DNA from: DATBDM01 sp034664425
Lineage (GTDB): Bacteria; Actinomycetota; Thermoleophilia; Solirubrobacterales; Solirubrobacteraceae
Direction of reading: 5' to 3'
DNA length: 22,340 bases
Assembly: GCA_034664425.1 (NCBI GenBank)
Contig: JAXDHR010000008.1
Coordinates: 1 to 22,340, forward strand
Shown: positions 15,100 through 22,340 of the stretch, piece by piece
How the letters are laid out: the number at the start of each line of letters is the position of its first letter
How positions within the stretch are numbered: the first letter of the stretch is position 1
Made by a program: the position numbers and the translations under genes
Notes under the pieces: model-generated
Seen by the model: only the letters and a program-made list of their open reading frames with translations
Database searches by the model: none
What the model was told of the DNA's origin: nothing

Positions 15100-16672
15100 G
15101 CGCCGCAGATTGTGCCACGACTGCGGCCGCAGCCCGGCGCGGTCCGGCCACGGCGTCGAGCGCGGCGACGGCGGCCGGGTCCAAGCGCGCGCCCGCGTCG
15201 CGCGCCAGCGCGTCGAGCGCATCCTCGGTGGACACGGCGTCCGGCCCCGAGGTCATCGTGGCGAAGACATCGGCGACGGCGACGATCCGTGCCTCGAAGG
15301 CGATCTCCTCGCCCTTCAGGCCGGCGGGGTAGCCCGAGCCGTCCAGGCGCTCGTGGTGCTGGCGCACGATCGGGGCGAGCGCCGCGAGCTCGGGGATGCG
15401 CTCGACGAGCGCCGCGCCGGCGCTGGGCTGCGTGCGGATGGCTGCGGCACCGGCGCCATCGGCCAGTACGACGGTGCCGACGTCGTGGACCAGGCCGGCG
15501 ACCCGGCAGCGCCAGGCGACGGCGGGCGACGCGCCTGCCTGCACGGCGAGGGTGCAGGCGAGCGCGCTGACGGCCAAGGCGTGCGCCTCGGCGCCCGGAT
15601 GTCGCGCGCCGGCGGTCGCGGCCAGTGCGAGGGCGAGCGCGAGTTCGGGGCCGTCGCCGGAGCCGGCACGCTCGGCGCCCGGGTCTCCGGCCAGCACGAC
15701 GCGGTCGCGCCCGGTCCGCTTGGCGGCGTACAACGCGCGGTCGGCGGCGGAGAGCAGGCTGCCGCCCGAGCGGTGCTCGGCGCCGGAGAGCGCGCATCCG
15801 ATCGAGGCCGTGACGGAGATCGATGCCTCGCGCGCCCACACCGGGGCGGCGGCGATCGCGGCGCGGATGCGCTGACCGAGCTCGCGCAGCGCCTCCGGCG
15901 AGGTCATGCCGTCGAGCAGGACGAGGAACTCCTCGCCGCCGACGCGGGCGACCGCGTCCTGCTCGCGGATCGTCGCGCGGATGCGGCCGGCGACCTCGAC
16001 GAGCACGGCGTCGCCGGCGGCGTGGCCGAGCCCGTCGTTGATGCGCTTGAAGCGGTCGATGTCGAGCAGCAGGACGCCGAGGCCCTCGTCGCCGGCCGCC
16101 AGCCGCCGGTCGAGCAGATCGGGCAGCACGCGACGGTTCGCGACGCCGGTCAGCGGGTCGATGCGCCCGAGCCGGTCGGCTTCGGCGCGGGCGGCCTCGA
16201 GCGCGGCGTTGGTCGCGAGCAGCTCCTGCTGGACCGTGTGGACCATCGTGATGTCGAGCACCGAACCGTCGAGGAACGTGCGGCCGCCCTCGCGGCGGAT
16301 CCGCCCGCGGTCGCGCACCCAGCGCGTGACGCCGTCGGCGCCGATGATCCGGTACTGGCCGTCGAGCGCCCCGGTGACGACCGCCTGGTCGTGGATCGCG
16401 GCAAAGACCTCGCGGTCGTCGGGATGGACGTAGTCGGCCCAGACGGCGGCGCGCGCCGCCGCCGGCTCGAGCGCGAGGAAGCGTGCGCGGCAGGGACCCT
16501 GGAAGAGCACGCGGTAGCCGTCGCCGGGCAGGATCTCGCCGACGTAGACGTACTCCTCGATGGCGTCGAGGATGCGGCGGGTGTGGATCAGCTCGTCCGG
16601 CTCGGCGGGCAGCGGCTCGTGACCGCGCGCGAGCGCGGCGCGCAGACGCGCGGCAGCCGACCGGATGGCCAT
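15089..16672 (-). CDS. PAS-GGDEF-HD-GYP cyclic-di-GMP turnover protein
   Basis: This 527-residue signalling protein has a PAS domain at about 35-145 (YVHPDDREVF at 81-90, WVRDRGRI at 118-125), a short coiled linker, a GGDEF diguanylate-cyclase domain at about 165-325, and an HD-GYP-type phosphodiesterase domain at about 345-510. The cyclase looks active: DPLTGVANRR (172-181), the metal site LLDIDRFKRINDGLGHAAGD (202-221), GGEEF at 245-249, and an inhibitory RxxD site (Arg236-Asp239) five residues before it. The HD-GYP half keeps HD (396-397), HHERLDGSGYP (439-449) and DPAAVAAL. However, the usual HDxGK is HDVGT, so the lysine is lost. No membrane span or signal peptide is visible, so it is probably cytoplasmic. 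The ATG at 16672 was preferred to ATG 16714, which would overlap the divergent gene's start. Confidence 0.92.
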   Translation of the reverse strand: MAIRSAAARLRAALARGHEPLPAEPDELIHTRRILDAIEEYVYVGEILPGDGYRVLFQGPCRARFLALEPAAARAAVWADYVHPDDREVFAAIHDQAVVTGALDGQYRIIGADGVTRWVRDRGRIRREGGRTFLDGSVLDITMVHTVQQELLATNAALEAARAEADRLGRIDPLTGVANRRVLPDLLDRRLAAGDEGLGVLLLDIDRFKRINDGLGHAAGDAVLVEVAGRIRATIREQDAVARVGGEEFLVLLDGMTSPEALRELGQRIRAAIAAAPVWAREASISVTASIGCALSGAEHRSGGSLLSAADRALYAAKRTGRDRVVLAGDPGAERAGSGDGPELALALALAATAGARHPGAEAHALAVSALACTLAVQAGASPAVAWRCRVAGLVHDVGTVVLADGAGAAAIRTQPSAGAALVERIPELAALAPIVRQHHERLDGSGYPAGLKGEEIAFEARIVAVADVFATMTSGPDAVSTEDALDALARDAGARLDPAAVAALDAVAGPRRAAAAVVAQSAARVR

Positions 16673-16712
16673 ATGCCCGCTATCGGCAACGGACGCTCGT
16701 GACGACAGCCGC

Positions 16713-17813
16713 ATGGTCAAAATACGTGACGTGGACGCCCCTCTCCCCACCGTGCTCGTCGCCGGGCTCGGCGACCTCGGCGGGCGCGTGCTCGACGCGC
16801 TGTCCCGCCGCCCGGGACTCGGCCGGCTCGTCGGCGCGAGCCGTGACGCCGAGCGTGGCCGCGCACTCGCCGGCCAGTGCGCGCTGGTCGCCGAGCTGGC
16901 CGGCGGCCCCCGTACCGTCAGCTTCGAGCCGCTCGACCTCACCGCGCACGACGACGCCGCCGAGACGCTCGCCCGGGTCGCGCCCGACGTGATCGTGATG
17001 GCCGCGTCGGCCTACACCTGGTGGCGTCCCGGCGCCCCGGCCGGCCTGCCCTACGCCGTGTGGCTGCCGCTGCTGGTCCCGCTCGTCGCCGCGCTGATGC
17101 GCGCCCGCGCGGCGGCAGGGGTCGCGGCGCCCGTCGTCTCGCTGCCGTTCCCCGACGTGGTCGGGCCGATGCTCGCGACGCAGGGGCTCGCCCCGCAGGC
17201 GGGCGCGGGCAACGTCGCGGAGGTCGCCGCCAAGCTCGCGGCCTGCGCCGTCGCCCGGACGGGCGCCGCGCGCGAGGAGGTGCAGGTCCGGCTCGTCCTG
17301 CACCATGCCGCCGAGCGCTCGGCGCTCGGGGTCTTCGAGCGGATGGGCTCCGGCGTCGACGGGCGCCCGCCGTGGGCGGCCGAGGTGCTCGTGCGTGGCG
17401 AGCCGCTCGCGGCCGGCGATGTCGAGGCGCTGTTCGCCGTGCCGTATCCGACGCTCGACGGTCGCGACGCGCAGGGCCTGACCGCTGCGGCCGCGGTCGC
17501 GGTGGTCGAGGGGCTGCTCGGCGACGTGCCGGTGACCGGGCACGTGCCGGCGCCCGCCGGGCGGCCCGGCGGATACCCGGTCAGGCTCTCGCGCGGTGGG
17601 ATCGAGCTCGACCTCCCGGCGTCGCTGCCCGAGGCCGACGCGATCGCCCTGAACGCGCGCGCCGCGAGCTGGGACGGCGTCCAGGGGATCGAGGCCGACG
17701 GCACGGTCGTGCTCACCGAGCGCGCGGCGGAGGCCGCGCGGGCGGCCTTCGGCGTCGAGCTGGGGCGGATGGCGCCCGGCGAGCTCGAGGCGCTCGCCGA
17801 GCGGCTGCGCTGA
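16713..17813 (+). CDS. Rossmann-fold NAD(P)-binding protein, saccharopine-dehydrogenase-like, function unknown
   Basis: The 366-residue protein begins with a dinucleotide-binding fold: VLVAGLGDLGGRVLDAL (residues 14-30) has a GxGxxG motif, and DVIVMAASAYTWW is a typical later strand. The rest alternates helices and strands and resembles saccharopine-dehydrogenase-type or other two-domain reductases only in outline. I do not recognise a named family, and no catalytic residues can be assigned. ATG 16713 gives the fold a short lead-in; GTG 16731 is possible, and no clear ribosome-binding site supports either. It is divergent from the cyclic-di-GMP gene and stops 5 bases before the convergent M16 peptidase, so neighbours give little clue to its role. 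Confidence 0.8.
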   Translation: MVKIRDVDAPLPTVLVAGLGDLGGRVLDALSRRPGLGRLVGASRDAERGRALAGQCALVAELAGGPRTVSFEPLDLTAHDDAAETLARVAPDVIVMAASAYTWWRPGAPAGLPYAVWLPLLVPLVAALMRARAAAGVAAPVVSLPFPDVVGPMLATQGLAPQAGAGNVAEVAAKLAACAVARTGAAREEVQVRLVLHHAAERSALGVFERMGSGVDGRPPWAAEVLVRGEPLAAGDVEALFAVPYPTLDGRDAQGLTAAAAVAVVEGLLGDVPVTGHVPAPAGRPGGYPVRLSRGGIELDLPASLPEADAIALNARAASWDGVQGIEADGTVVLTERAAEAARAAFGVELGRMAPGELEALAERLR

Positions 17814-17818
17814 GGGTC

Positions 17819-19072
17819 CTAGCGGCTGAAGTCGCTCGCCTCGTGCGGTCCGACGCAGGCGACGGCGAGCTCGGTGGAGATCCCGGCCGCGATCTCGCGG
17901 ACCTGGTCGAGGGTGACCTCGTCGACGACGCTGATGGCATCGTCGGGATCGACGGACTGGCCGAAGACGACCGTCTGAGAGGCCGCGAAGCGCGCCACCG
18001 CGTTGGTGTTCTCGAAGGCGAGCACGCGGCGACCGGCGGAATACGCGCGGGCGCGCCGGAACTCGTCCTCGCTCGGGCCGTCGCTGCGCAGCTCGTCGAC
18101 GATCTCGCCCATGCGGCCGAACGCCTCGATGCACTTCTCGGAGTCCAGCCCGGCGGAGAGTTGCAGGATCGGCACGTCGGCGAACGCGTGGTCGACGGAG
18201 TAGACCGAGTAGGCCAGGCCGCGCTGCTCGCGGATCTCGTCGAACAAGCGCGAGCCCATCGAGCCCCCGAGCAGCGTCGAGTAGACGCCGAGGGCCGCCC
18301 GCTGGCGCACGTCGGTCGGGTCGATCGACGGGCGGTAGCTCATGCGCAGGTGCGACTGGTTGGACTCGCGGCCCTCGACCAGCGTCTCCGGCGCGAACGG
18401 CGGAGCGGGCTCCGCGCCGCCGTTGGACTGGATCGACGGGAAGCGGCAGAGCAGCTCGGCGAGCTCGGAGTCATCCTGCAGTCCGGAGAGGTTGCCGACG
18501 AGGAACGCGCCGCCCCGCGATCCGGCCCACTGGCGCGTACGGAACGCGACGATCGCCTCGCGGGTGAAGCTGCGCAGGTGCTCCTCCGGGCCGAGGACCG
18601 GGCGCCCGAGCGGGTGCTCGCCGAAGGCGGCACGGTCGATCAGGTGCTCCGCGAGCACCGCGGGCTGGTCGTTGGCGCGCGCGATCTCCTGGATCACGAC
18701 GCCGCGCTCGCGATCGAGCTCCTGCGCGTCCAGCCGGGGGCGGCCCACGAAGTCCGACAGCAGGTCGAGCGCCTCGCCGGCGACCTCGGCGCGGCAGGTG
18801 ACGTGGAAGGCGACGAGGTCGTGCGAGGTGTACGCGTTGAGCACCGCGCCCATGTGCTCGGCGGTCTCGTTGACCTTGCGGTAGTGGTCGTACTTCTGGC
18901 CGCCCTTGAACACGAGGTGCTCGAGGAAGTGAGCCATCCCGTTCTCCTCGGGACGCTCCGTGCGGGCACCCGCATCGAAGGCGACGAGCAGCGTCACGGC
19001 CCGCGTCCCTGGGAGGTCGATGCGGTGGACCGGCAGCCCGTTGGGGAGGGTGGAGCTCTCGATCGAGGCCAT
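17819..19072 (-). CDS. M16-family zinc metallopeptidase (M16B, processing-peptidase-like)
   Basis: The 417-residue protein is an M16B (insulinase/mitochondrial-processing-peptidase superfamily) peptidase. The inverted zinc motif HxxEH reads His48-Phe-Leu-Glu51-His52 in MAHFLEHLVFKG. The third zinc ligand is probably Glu129, in RERGVVIQEI, at the usual distance. The C-terminal half contains the family's substrate-binding segment GSRLFDEIREQRGLAYSVYS (residues 272-291, quoted in part). Single-chain bacterial members act as homodimers in the cytoplasm. No signal peptide is visible. Related genes in many bacteria lie near pnp or dapB; here it is divergent from ftsE instead. A leaderless start is likely: TAGCAT on the minus strand lies 6 bases before the ATG, matching the TANNNT -10 form. 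The substrate is unknown. Confidence 0.94.
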   Translation of the reverse strand: MASIESSTLPNGLPVHRIDLPGTRAVTLLVAFDAGARTERPEENGMAHFLEHLVFKGGQKYDHYRKVNETAEHMGAVLNAYTSHDLVAFHVTCRAEVAGEALDLLSDFVGRPRLDAQELDRERGVVIQEIARANDQPAVLAEHLIDRAAFGEHPLGRPVLGPEEHLRSFTREAIVAFRTRQWAGSRGGAFLVGNLSGLQDDSELAELLCRFPSIQSNGGAEPAPPFAPETLVEGRESNQSHLRMSYRPSIDPTDVRQRAALGVYSTLLGGSMGSRLFDEIREQRGLAYSVYSVDHAFADVPILQLSAGLDSEKCIEAFGRMGEIVDELRSDGPSEDEFRRARAYSAGRRVLAFENTNAVARFAASQTVVFGQSVDPDDAISVVDEVTLDQVREIAAGISTELAVACVGPHEASDFSR

Positions 19073-19078
19073 ACCCCC

Positions 19079-19084
19079 ATGCTA
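19079..19084 (-). promoter_or_regulatory. -10-like box for a leaderless M16 peptidase transcript
   Basis: TAGCAT on the minus strand (19084-19079) fits the actinobacterial TANNNT -10 consensus, and six bases (GGGGGT) separate it from the ATG at 19072. That spacing puts the transcript start at or next to the start codon. No -35 box was identified. Confidence 0.4.
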
Positions 19085-19193
19085 AGACGCTCGCCCGAAC
19101 TCGCGACGGCGAGTACGCCGCAGGCGCATCGGCGTGCAAGACCTCGTTCAGGGAAGGGGTCGCGCGGCGGGGGGCAAATACCCTGTCGGACGC

Positions 19194-20024
19194 ATGGCCG
19201 CCACCGAACGCCACATCCGCCGCCGGCGCGACGCCCACGCCCGCCAGGCCGCCGCCAGCGCGGCGCCCGCTCCCGCGACCCAGCCGGGCGCGATCGTCGA
19301 GTTCTCCCGCGTCAGCAAGCACTACGACGGCGGGACGACCGCACTTGACGACGTCTCCTTCGCGGTGATGCCGGGGGAGTTCCTGTTCCTGGTCGGGGCG
19401 AGCGGCTCGGGCAAGTCGACGACGATGCGCCTGCTGATCAAGGAGTCAGAGCCGACGAGCGGCGCCGTCCACGTCGCCGGCCGCGACCTCGCCGCGATCG
19501 CGCGCAAGAAGGTTCCCTACTACCGCCGCAATCTCGGCGTGGTCTTCCAGGACTACAAGCTGCTGCCGAACCGGACGGTCTACGACAACGTCGCCTACGC
19601 GCTGCAGGTGACGGGCGGGACGCGCCGCGAGATCCGCGAGAAGGTGCCGGACATCCTGCGCCTCACGGGCCTGGCCACCAAGCTGCACAACTACCCCGAT
19701 CAGCTCTCGGGCGGCGAGCAGCAGCGCGTCTCGGTCGCACGCGCGTTCGTCAATCACCCGCCGCTGCTGCTCGCGGACGAGCCGACCGGCAACCTCGATC
19801 CCGAGACCTCGATCGGGATCATGCAGCTGCTCTACCGGATCAACCGCACGGGCACCACGGTGCTCGTCGCCACCCACGACGTGGCGATGGTCGACAAGAT
19901 GCGCCGCCGCGTGATCGAGCTCTCCGATGGGCGCGTGGTGCGCGACGAGAAGGCCGGCGCCTACACGGCCAACGAGAGCACGCGCGAGTTCGCGGTCCGC
20001 ATGCGGGGCGCTGGTCTCTGGTGA
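19194..20024 (+). CDS. ftsE: Cell division ATP-binding protein FtsE, with N-terminal extension
   Basis: FtsE is the ATPase of the FtsEX complex, which controls peptidoglycan hydrolases at the division site. ABC motifs are complete: Walker A GASGSGKST (residues 68-76), Q-loop VVFQDYKLLPNRTVYDNV (116-133), signature LSGGEQQR (171-178), Walker B LLLADEPTGNLD (191-202) and switch His228 in ATHD. The QDYKLL and TVYDNV segments are typical of FtsE among ABC proteins. The protein is 276 residues against about 230 for most FtsE, because about 38 residues rich in Arg, Ala and Pro precede the usual beginning (VEFSRVSKHY). No in-frame start codon exists nearer the conserved domain, so the extension is likely real. 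ftsX follows with a 4-base overlap (GTGA). Confidence 0.95.
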   Translation: MAATERHIRRRRDAHARQAAASAAPAPATQPGAIVEFSRVSKHYDGGTTALDDVSFAVMPGEFLFLVGASGSGKSTTMRLLIKESEPTSGAVHVAGRDLAAIARKKVPYYRRNLGVVFQDYKLLPNRTVYDNVAYALQVTGGTRREIREKVPDILRLTGLATKLHNYPDQLSGGEQQRVSVARAFVNHPPLLLADEPTGNLDPETSIGIMQLLYRINRTGTTVLVATHDVAMVDKMRRRVIELSDGRVVRDEKAGAYTANESTREFAVRMRGAGLW

Positions 20025-20917
20025 GGCCGGGGTTCTTCCTGCGGGAGGCGCTGCGCGCGCTCAAGCGCAACGCCGTCCCCTCCTTCGCCGCCGTCGCCAC
20101 CGTGCTCGTCACGGTGCTCGTGCTCGGCGTCTTCATCCCGGTCGTCCAGGCCACGACGGGCGCCGCCAACGACGTCCGCTCGCGCGTGATCGCCGACGTG
20201 TACCTCAAGACGGACGCGACCCAGGCGGACATCGACCGTGTGCGCACGGAGATCGAGACACGGGTGCCGCACGTCAAGTCGGTCCAGTTCGTGTCCAAGC
20301 AGCAGGCCTACCAGGAGCAGAGCCGCAACAACAAGGAGGCGTTCAAGCTGCTCGGCTCCAACCCGCTGCCCGACCTGTTCCGGATCACGCCTGACCGGCC
20401 CGACAACATCGGCAAGGTCCGCGACGCGCTCGCCCCGCCGTCGCCGTCGGGTCAGACCACGACGATCGACCGCTCGATCGACGAGGTCCGCAACCGCGAG
20501 GACGACACGAACAAGATCCTCTCGGTCACCAAGGCCGTGAAGTTGACGATGGCAGGCCTCGCGATCCTGCTCGCGATCGCCTCGGTGCTGCTGATCGCCA
20601 ACACGATCCGCCTCTCGCTGTATGCGCGCCGCCGGGAGGTCGAGGTCATGAAGCTCGTCGGCGCGACGGACTGGTTCATCCGCTGGCCGTTCGTGCTCGA
20701 GGGCACCCTGGTCGGCGCACTCGGCGGCGTGCTCGCGGTGCTCCTGCTCGGGGTCGTCAAGGTCGCGGTCGTCGACCCGCTGACCGCGGACTTCGCGCTG
20801 ATGGCCGCACCGCAGACGATGGGCTTCCTCGGGCTGACGCTGATCCTGCTGGCCGCCTCCGTCGCGGTCTCCGCCCTCGGCTCGGGCATCTCGCTGCGCC
20901 GCTTCCTGCGCGTCTGA
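20021..20917 (+). CDS. ftsX: Cell division protein FtsX
   Basis: FtsX is the membrane half of FtsEX and carries the external loop that signals to cell-wall hydrolases or their activators. The 298-residue protein has the standard topology: a cytoplasmic start (FFLREALRALKRN), TM1 at about 20-43, a large extracytoplasmic domain at about 44-172, TM2 at about 174-200, the cytoplasmic ARRREVEVMKLVGATDWFIR loop typical of the family, TM3 at about 224-250 and TM4 at about 266-288. The GTG start overlaps the ftsE stop by 4 bases, implying coupled, equimolar synthesis. The S41 protease gene follows after 43 bases. Confidence 0.95.
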   Translation: MRPGFFLREALRALKRNAVPSFAAVATVLVTVLVLGVFIPVVQATTGAANDVRSRVIADVYLKTDATQADIDRVRTEIETRVPHVKSVQFVSKQQAYQEQSRNNKEAFKLLGSNPLPDLFRITPDRPDNIGKVRDALAPPSPSGQTTTIDRSIDEVRNREDDTNKILSVTKAVKLTMAGLAILLAIASVLLIANTIRLSLYARRREVEVMKLVGATDWFIRWPFVLEGTLVGALGGVLAVLLLGVVKVAVVDPLTADFALMAAPQTMGFLGLTLILLAASVAVSALGSGISLRRFLRV

Positions 20918-20919
20918 GT

Positions 20920-20946
20920 CCCGGCTGAGCTTCACGCCCAGCTGAG
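20920..20946 (+). repeat. Short direct repeat in the ftsX-protease gap
   Basis: CCCGGCTGAG (20920-20929) and CCCAGCTGAG (20937-20946) match at 9 of 10 positions with start points 17 bases apart. They occupy most of the 43-base gap between ftsX and the protease gene. A response-regulator-type site is conceivable; chance is not excluded. Confidence 0.35.
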
Positions 20947-20960
20947 ACGGGGGTTGTACC

Positions 20961-22166
20961 GTGGCCTCGGTGCCACGCCGATCGCGCAACTGGGTCCCGG
21001 TCCTCGTCGTGCTGCTGCCGGTCCTGCTCGTCGCGGGGATCTGGCTCGGCGGCCACCCCGACGACCTCCCGGGGCCCGTCCGCGACACGCTGGTCGCCGA
21101 TTCGCAGGGGCGCCTCTACGACGAGGCGGTCAACATCATCGAGCGCGACTACTACCGGCCGGTCGGCGAGAAGGGCCTGCTCGACACCTCGCTGGACTCC
21201 GCCGTGGCCTCGTTGCACGATCGCTTCTCGAACTACTTCTCGCCCAAGGACTACCAGGCCTTCAGCGACTCTACCGACGGCGCGTTCACCGGCGTGGGGA
21301 TGACCGTCGAGAAGAACGCCGCCGGCCTGAAGATCATCTCGGTGTTCGCGAACTCGCCGGCCAAGCGCGGCGGCCTGCGGGCGGGGGACCTGATCACCGC
21401 GGTCAACGGACACTCGCTGCACGGCGCCTCCTCCGACGAGGCGACGACGCGGATCAAGGGGCCCGTCGGCACCAGCGTGACGCTGACGCTGCGCCATGGC
21501 GGCAGCGAGCGCACCGTGAAGGTCCAGCGCCAGCGCGTCGAGATCCCGGTCGTGCAGTCGTCGATGAAGCGGGCGGGCGGGCAGAAGGTCGCCTACGTGC
21601 GCCTGTCGAGCTTCACGTCGGGTGCTCATGCCGCGGTCGGCGGAGCCGTGCGGCGACTGCTGGGCCAGGGCGCCAAGGGCGTCGTTCTCGACTTGCGCGA
21701 CAACGGCGGCGGCCTGCTCAACGAGGCGGTGCTGATCTCCTCGATCTTCCTGCCCGACGGCACGATCGTCTCGACGCGCGGGCGCGCGCGCCCCGAGCAC
21801 ACCTACGACGCGACGGGCGGCGCGATCTCCGGGAAGATCCCGGTCACCGTGCTCGTCAACCGCCAGACCGCCTCGGCGTCGGAGATCGTCACCGGCTCGC
21901 TGCAGGACCGCCATCGCGCGACCGTCGTCGGCACGCGCACCTTCGGCAAGGGCGTCTTCCAGGAGGTCGAGCGGCTCTCCAACGGCGGTGCGCTCGACAT
22001 CACCGTGGGCGAGTACTTCCTGCCCAGCGGGCGCAACCTCGGCGGCGGCGGGGTCAAGCCCGGCTCGGGCATCCGGCCCGACGTGCGGGCGCCCGATGAT
22101 CCCAAGACCCCGCGCGACGAGACGCTCCAGGCCGGGCTGAAGGCGCTCGCCCGCGCCGGCGCATGA
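20961..22166 (+). CDS. S41-family carboxy-terminal processing protease (CtpA-like), membrane-anchored
   Basis: The 401-residue protein is a serine protease that trims or degrades extracytoplasmic proteins from the C-terminus. Residues 1-10 are basic, and 11-30 form a hydrophobic signal-anchor (VLVVLLPVLLVAGIWLG). A PDZ domain follows at about 108-190 (FTGVGMTVEKNAAGLKIISV, then SPAKRGGLRAGDLITAVNG). The S41 catalytic core has LDLRDNGGGLLNEAV (243-257), Ser307 in TASASEIVTGSLQD, Lys330 in GTRTFGKGVFQ and Gln334. The gene follows ftsEX by 43 bases, with GGGGG upstream of the GTG start. Co-transcription with ftsEX suggests a role in cell-wall remodelling, as S41 proteases elsewhere control hydrolase levels. 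That link is inference. The next gene overlaps by 4 bases (ATGA). Confidence 0.95.
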   Translation: MASVPRRSRNWVPVLVVLLPVLLVAGIWLGGHPDDLPGPVRDTLVADSQGRLYDEAVNIIERDYYRPVGEKGLLDTSLDSAVASLHDRFSNYFSPKDYQAFSDSTDGAFTGVGMTVEKNAAGLKIISVFANSPAKRGGLRAGDLITAVNGHSLHGASSDEATTRIKGPVGTSVTLTLRHGGSERTVKVQRQRVEIPVVQSSMKRAGGQKVAYVRLSSFTSGAHAAVGGAVRRLLGQGAKGVVLDLRDNGGGLLNEAVLISSIFLPDGTIVSTRGRARPEHTYDATGGAISGKIPVTVLVNRQTASASEIVTGSLQDRHRATVVGTRTFGKGVFQEVERLSNGGALDITVGEYFLPSGRNLGGGGVKPGSGIRPDVRAPDDPKTPRDETLQAGLKALARAGA

Positions 22167-22340
22167 GCGAGGGCACCGCGGTCGCGGTGCTCGAGAAGCG
22201 CGGACGCTTCGTCACCGCCACGCCGTTCTTCTCGCGCGGCCGGCGCATCAACGTCGACAAGCCGCGGCCGGGGCATGGCGCCCCCGGCGATCTCGTGCTG
22301 ATCCGGCTGACCGGTCCGCGCGGCGGCCATGGCAAGGTGG
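22163..22340 (+). CDS. Ribonuclease R / VacB-like exonuclease, N-terminal fragment (cut by window edge)
   Basis: Only 59 codons are present. The start VAVLEKRGRFVTATPFFSRG, followed by RRINVDKPRPGHGAPGDLVL, looks like the N-terminal OB/cold-shock-like portion of RNB-family 3'-5' exonucleases. These typically have a basic beta-strand motif and then GDxVxV. The genomic position after ftsEX and ctp supports a housekeeping gene. The ATG overlaps the protease stop (ATGA), so translation is probably coupled. With no RNB catalytic domain visible, the assignment rests on this short stretch and is tentative. Confidence 0.5.
   Translation, partial: MSEGTAVAVLEKRGRFVTATPFFSRGRRINVDKPRPGHGAPGDLVLIRLTGPRGGHGKV

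Noticed and set aside
16673..16714. ATG 16714 as the start of the PAS-GGDEF-HD-GYP gene
   Set aside because: It would share CATG with the divergent gene's ATG at 16713 and leave no promoter space for either. ATG 16672 keeps the PAS domain intact.
16877..19348. Plus-strand 823-residue open frame
   Set aside because: It runs through the Rossmann-fold gene in another frame and antisense to the M16 peptidase. The composition is Arg/Ala/Gly-rich with no domain.

Overview
The window is very GC-rich (most codons end in G or C), lacks long gaps, and is packed with genes on both strands. Its gene content (SecA with a SEC-C tail, FtsE/FtsX followed by a carboxy-terminal processing protease and a VacB/RNase R-like start, a CGNR-type regulator, a tocopherol-cyclase-like protein, near-leaderless starts) suggests a deep-branching high-GC actinobacterium. 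Thermoleophilia/Solirubrobacterales is my best guess. That placement is inference from protein style; there is no rRNA here to confirm it.

Layout. 1-1550: 3' end of secA, followed by a strong hairpin. 1723-2607: a LysR-type regulator with a visible AT-rich promoter. 2672-4874 (minus): a two-gene unit of a phospholipase-D-like protein and a degenerate SDR protein. 4928-8496 (plus): prfB (release factor 2), read through a programmed +1 frameshift at CTT-TGA-C, then an Orn/Lys/Arg-decarboxylase-family enzyme and a tocopherol-cyclase-like protein, all nearly touching or overlapping. 8493-10035 (minus): a GNAT acetyltransferase and a CGNR zinc-finger protein, separated by a cluster of four palindromic GC-rich repeats. 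10097-13240 (plus): an MFS exporter, nadC and nadA (quinolinate phosphoribosyltransferase and quinolinate synthase), all overlapping. 13256-16672 (minus): a PAS-GGDEF-HD-GYP cyclic-di-GMP protein, a small nucleotidyltransferase-like protein and an ECF-like sigma factor carrying a predicted membrane segment and a long Ser/Gly/Asp-rich tail. 16713-17813 (plus): a Rossmann-fold protein of unknown role. 17819-19072 (minus): an M16 zinc peptidase. 19194-22340 (plus): ftsE-ftsX-S41 protease and the first 59 codons of an RNase R-like gene.

How they work together. The housekeeping themes are protein export (SecA), translation termination (RF2), NAD de novo synthesis (NadA makes quinolinate, NadC converts it to nicotinate mononucleotide; no nadB is present here) and division or envelope work (FtsEX plus a secreted protease). 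The accessory themes are regulatory: a CGNR regulator and an MFS pump share a divergent promoter with a clear dyad, and a cyclic-di-GMP enzyme is followed by a probably membrane-tethered sigma factor.

No CRISPR array, rRNA, tRNA, phage or insertion-sequence gene was seen, and no stretch over 300 bases lacks a gene. The observations I rate highest are the frameshift site without the usual Shine-Dalgarno-like stimulator, the tethered sigma factor with its possible self-promoter and cyclic-di-GMP neighbour, and the palindromic repeat cluster that supplies a stop codon.
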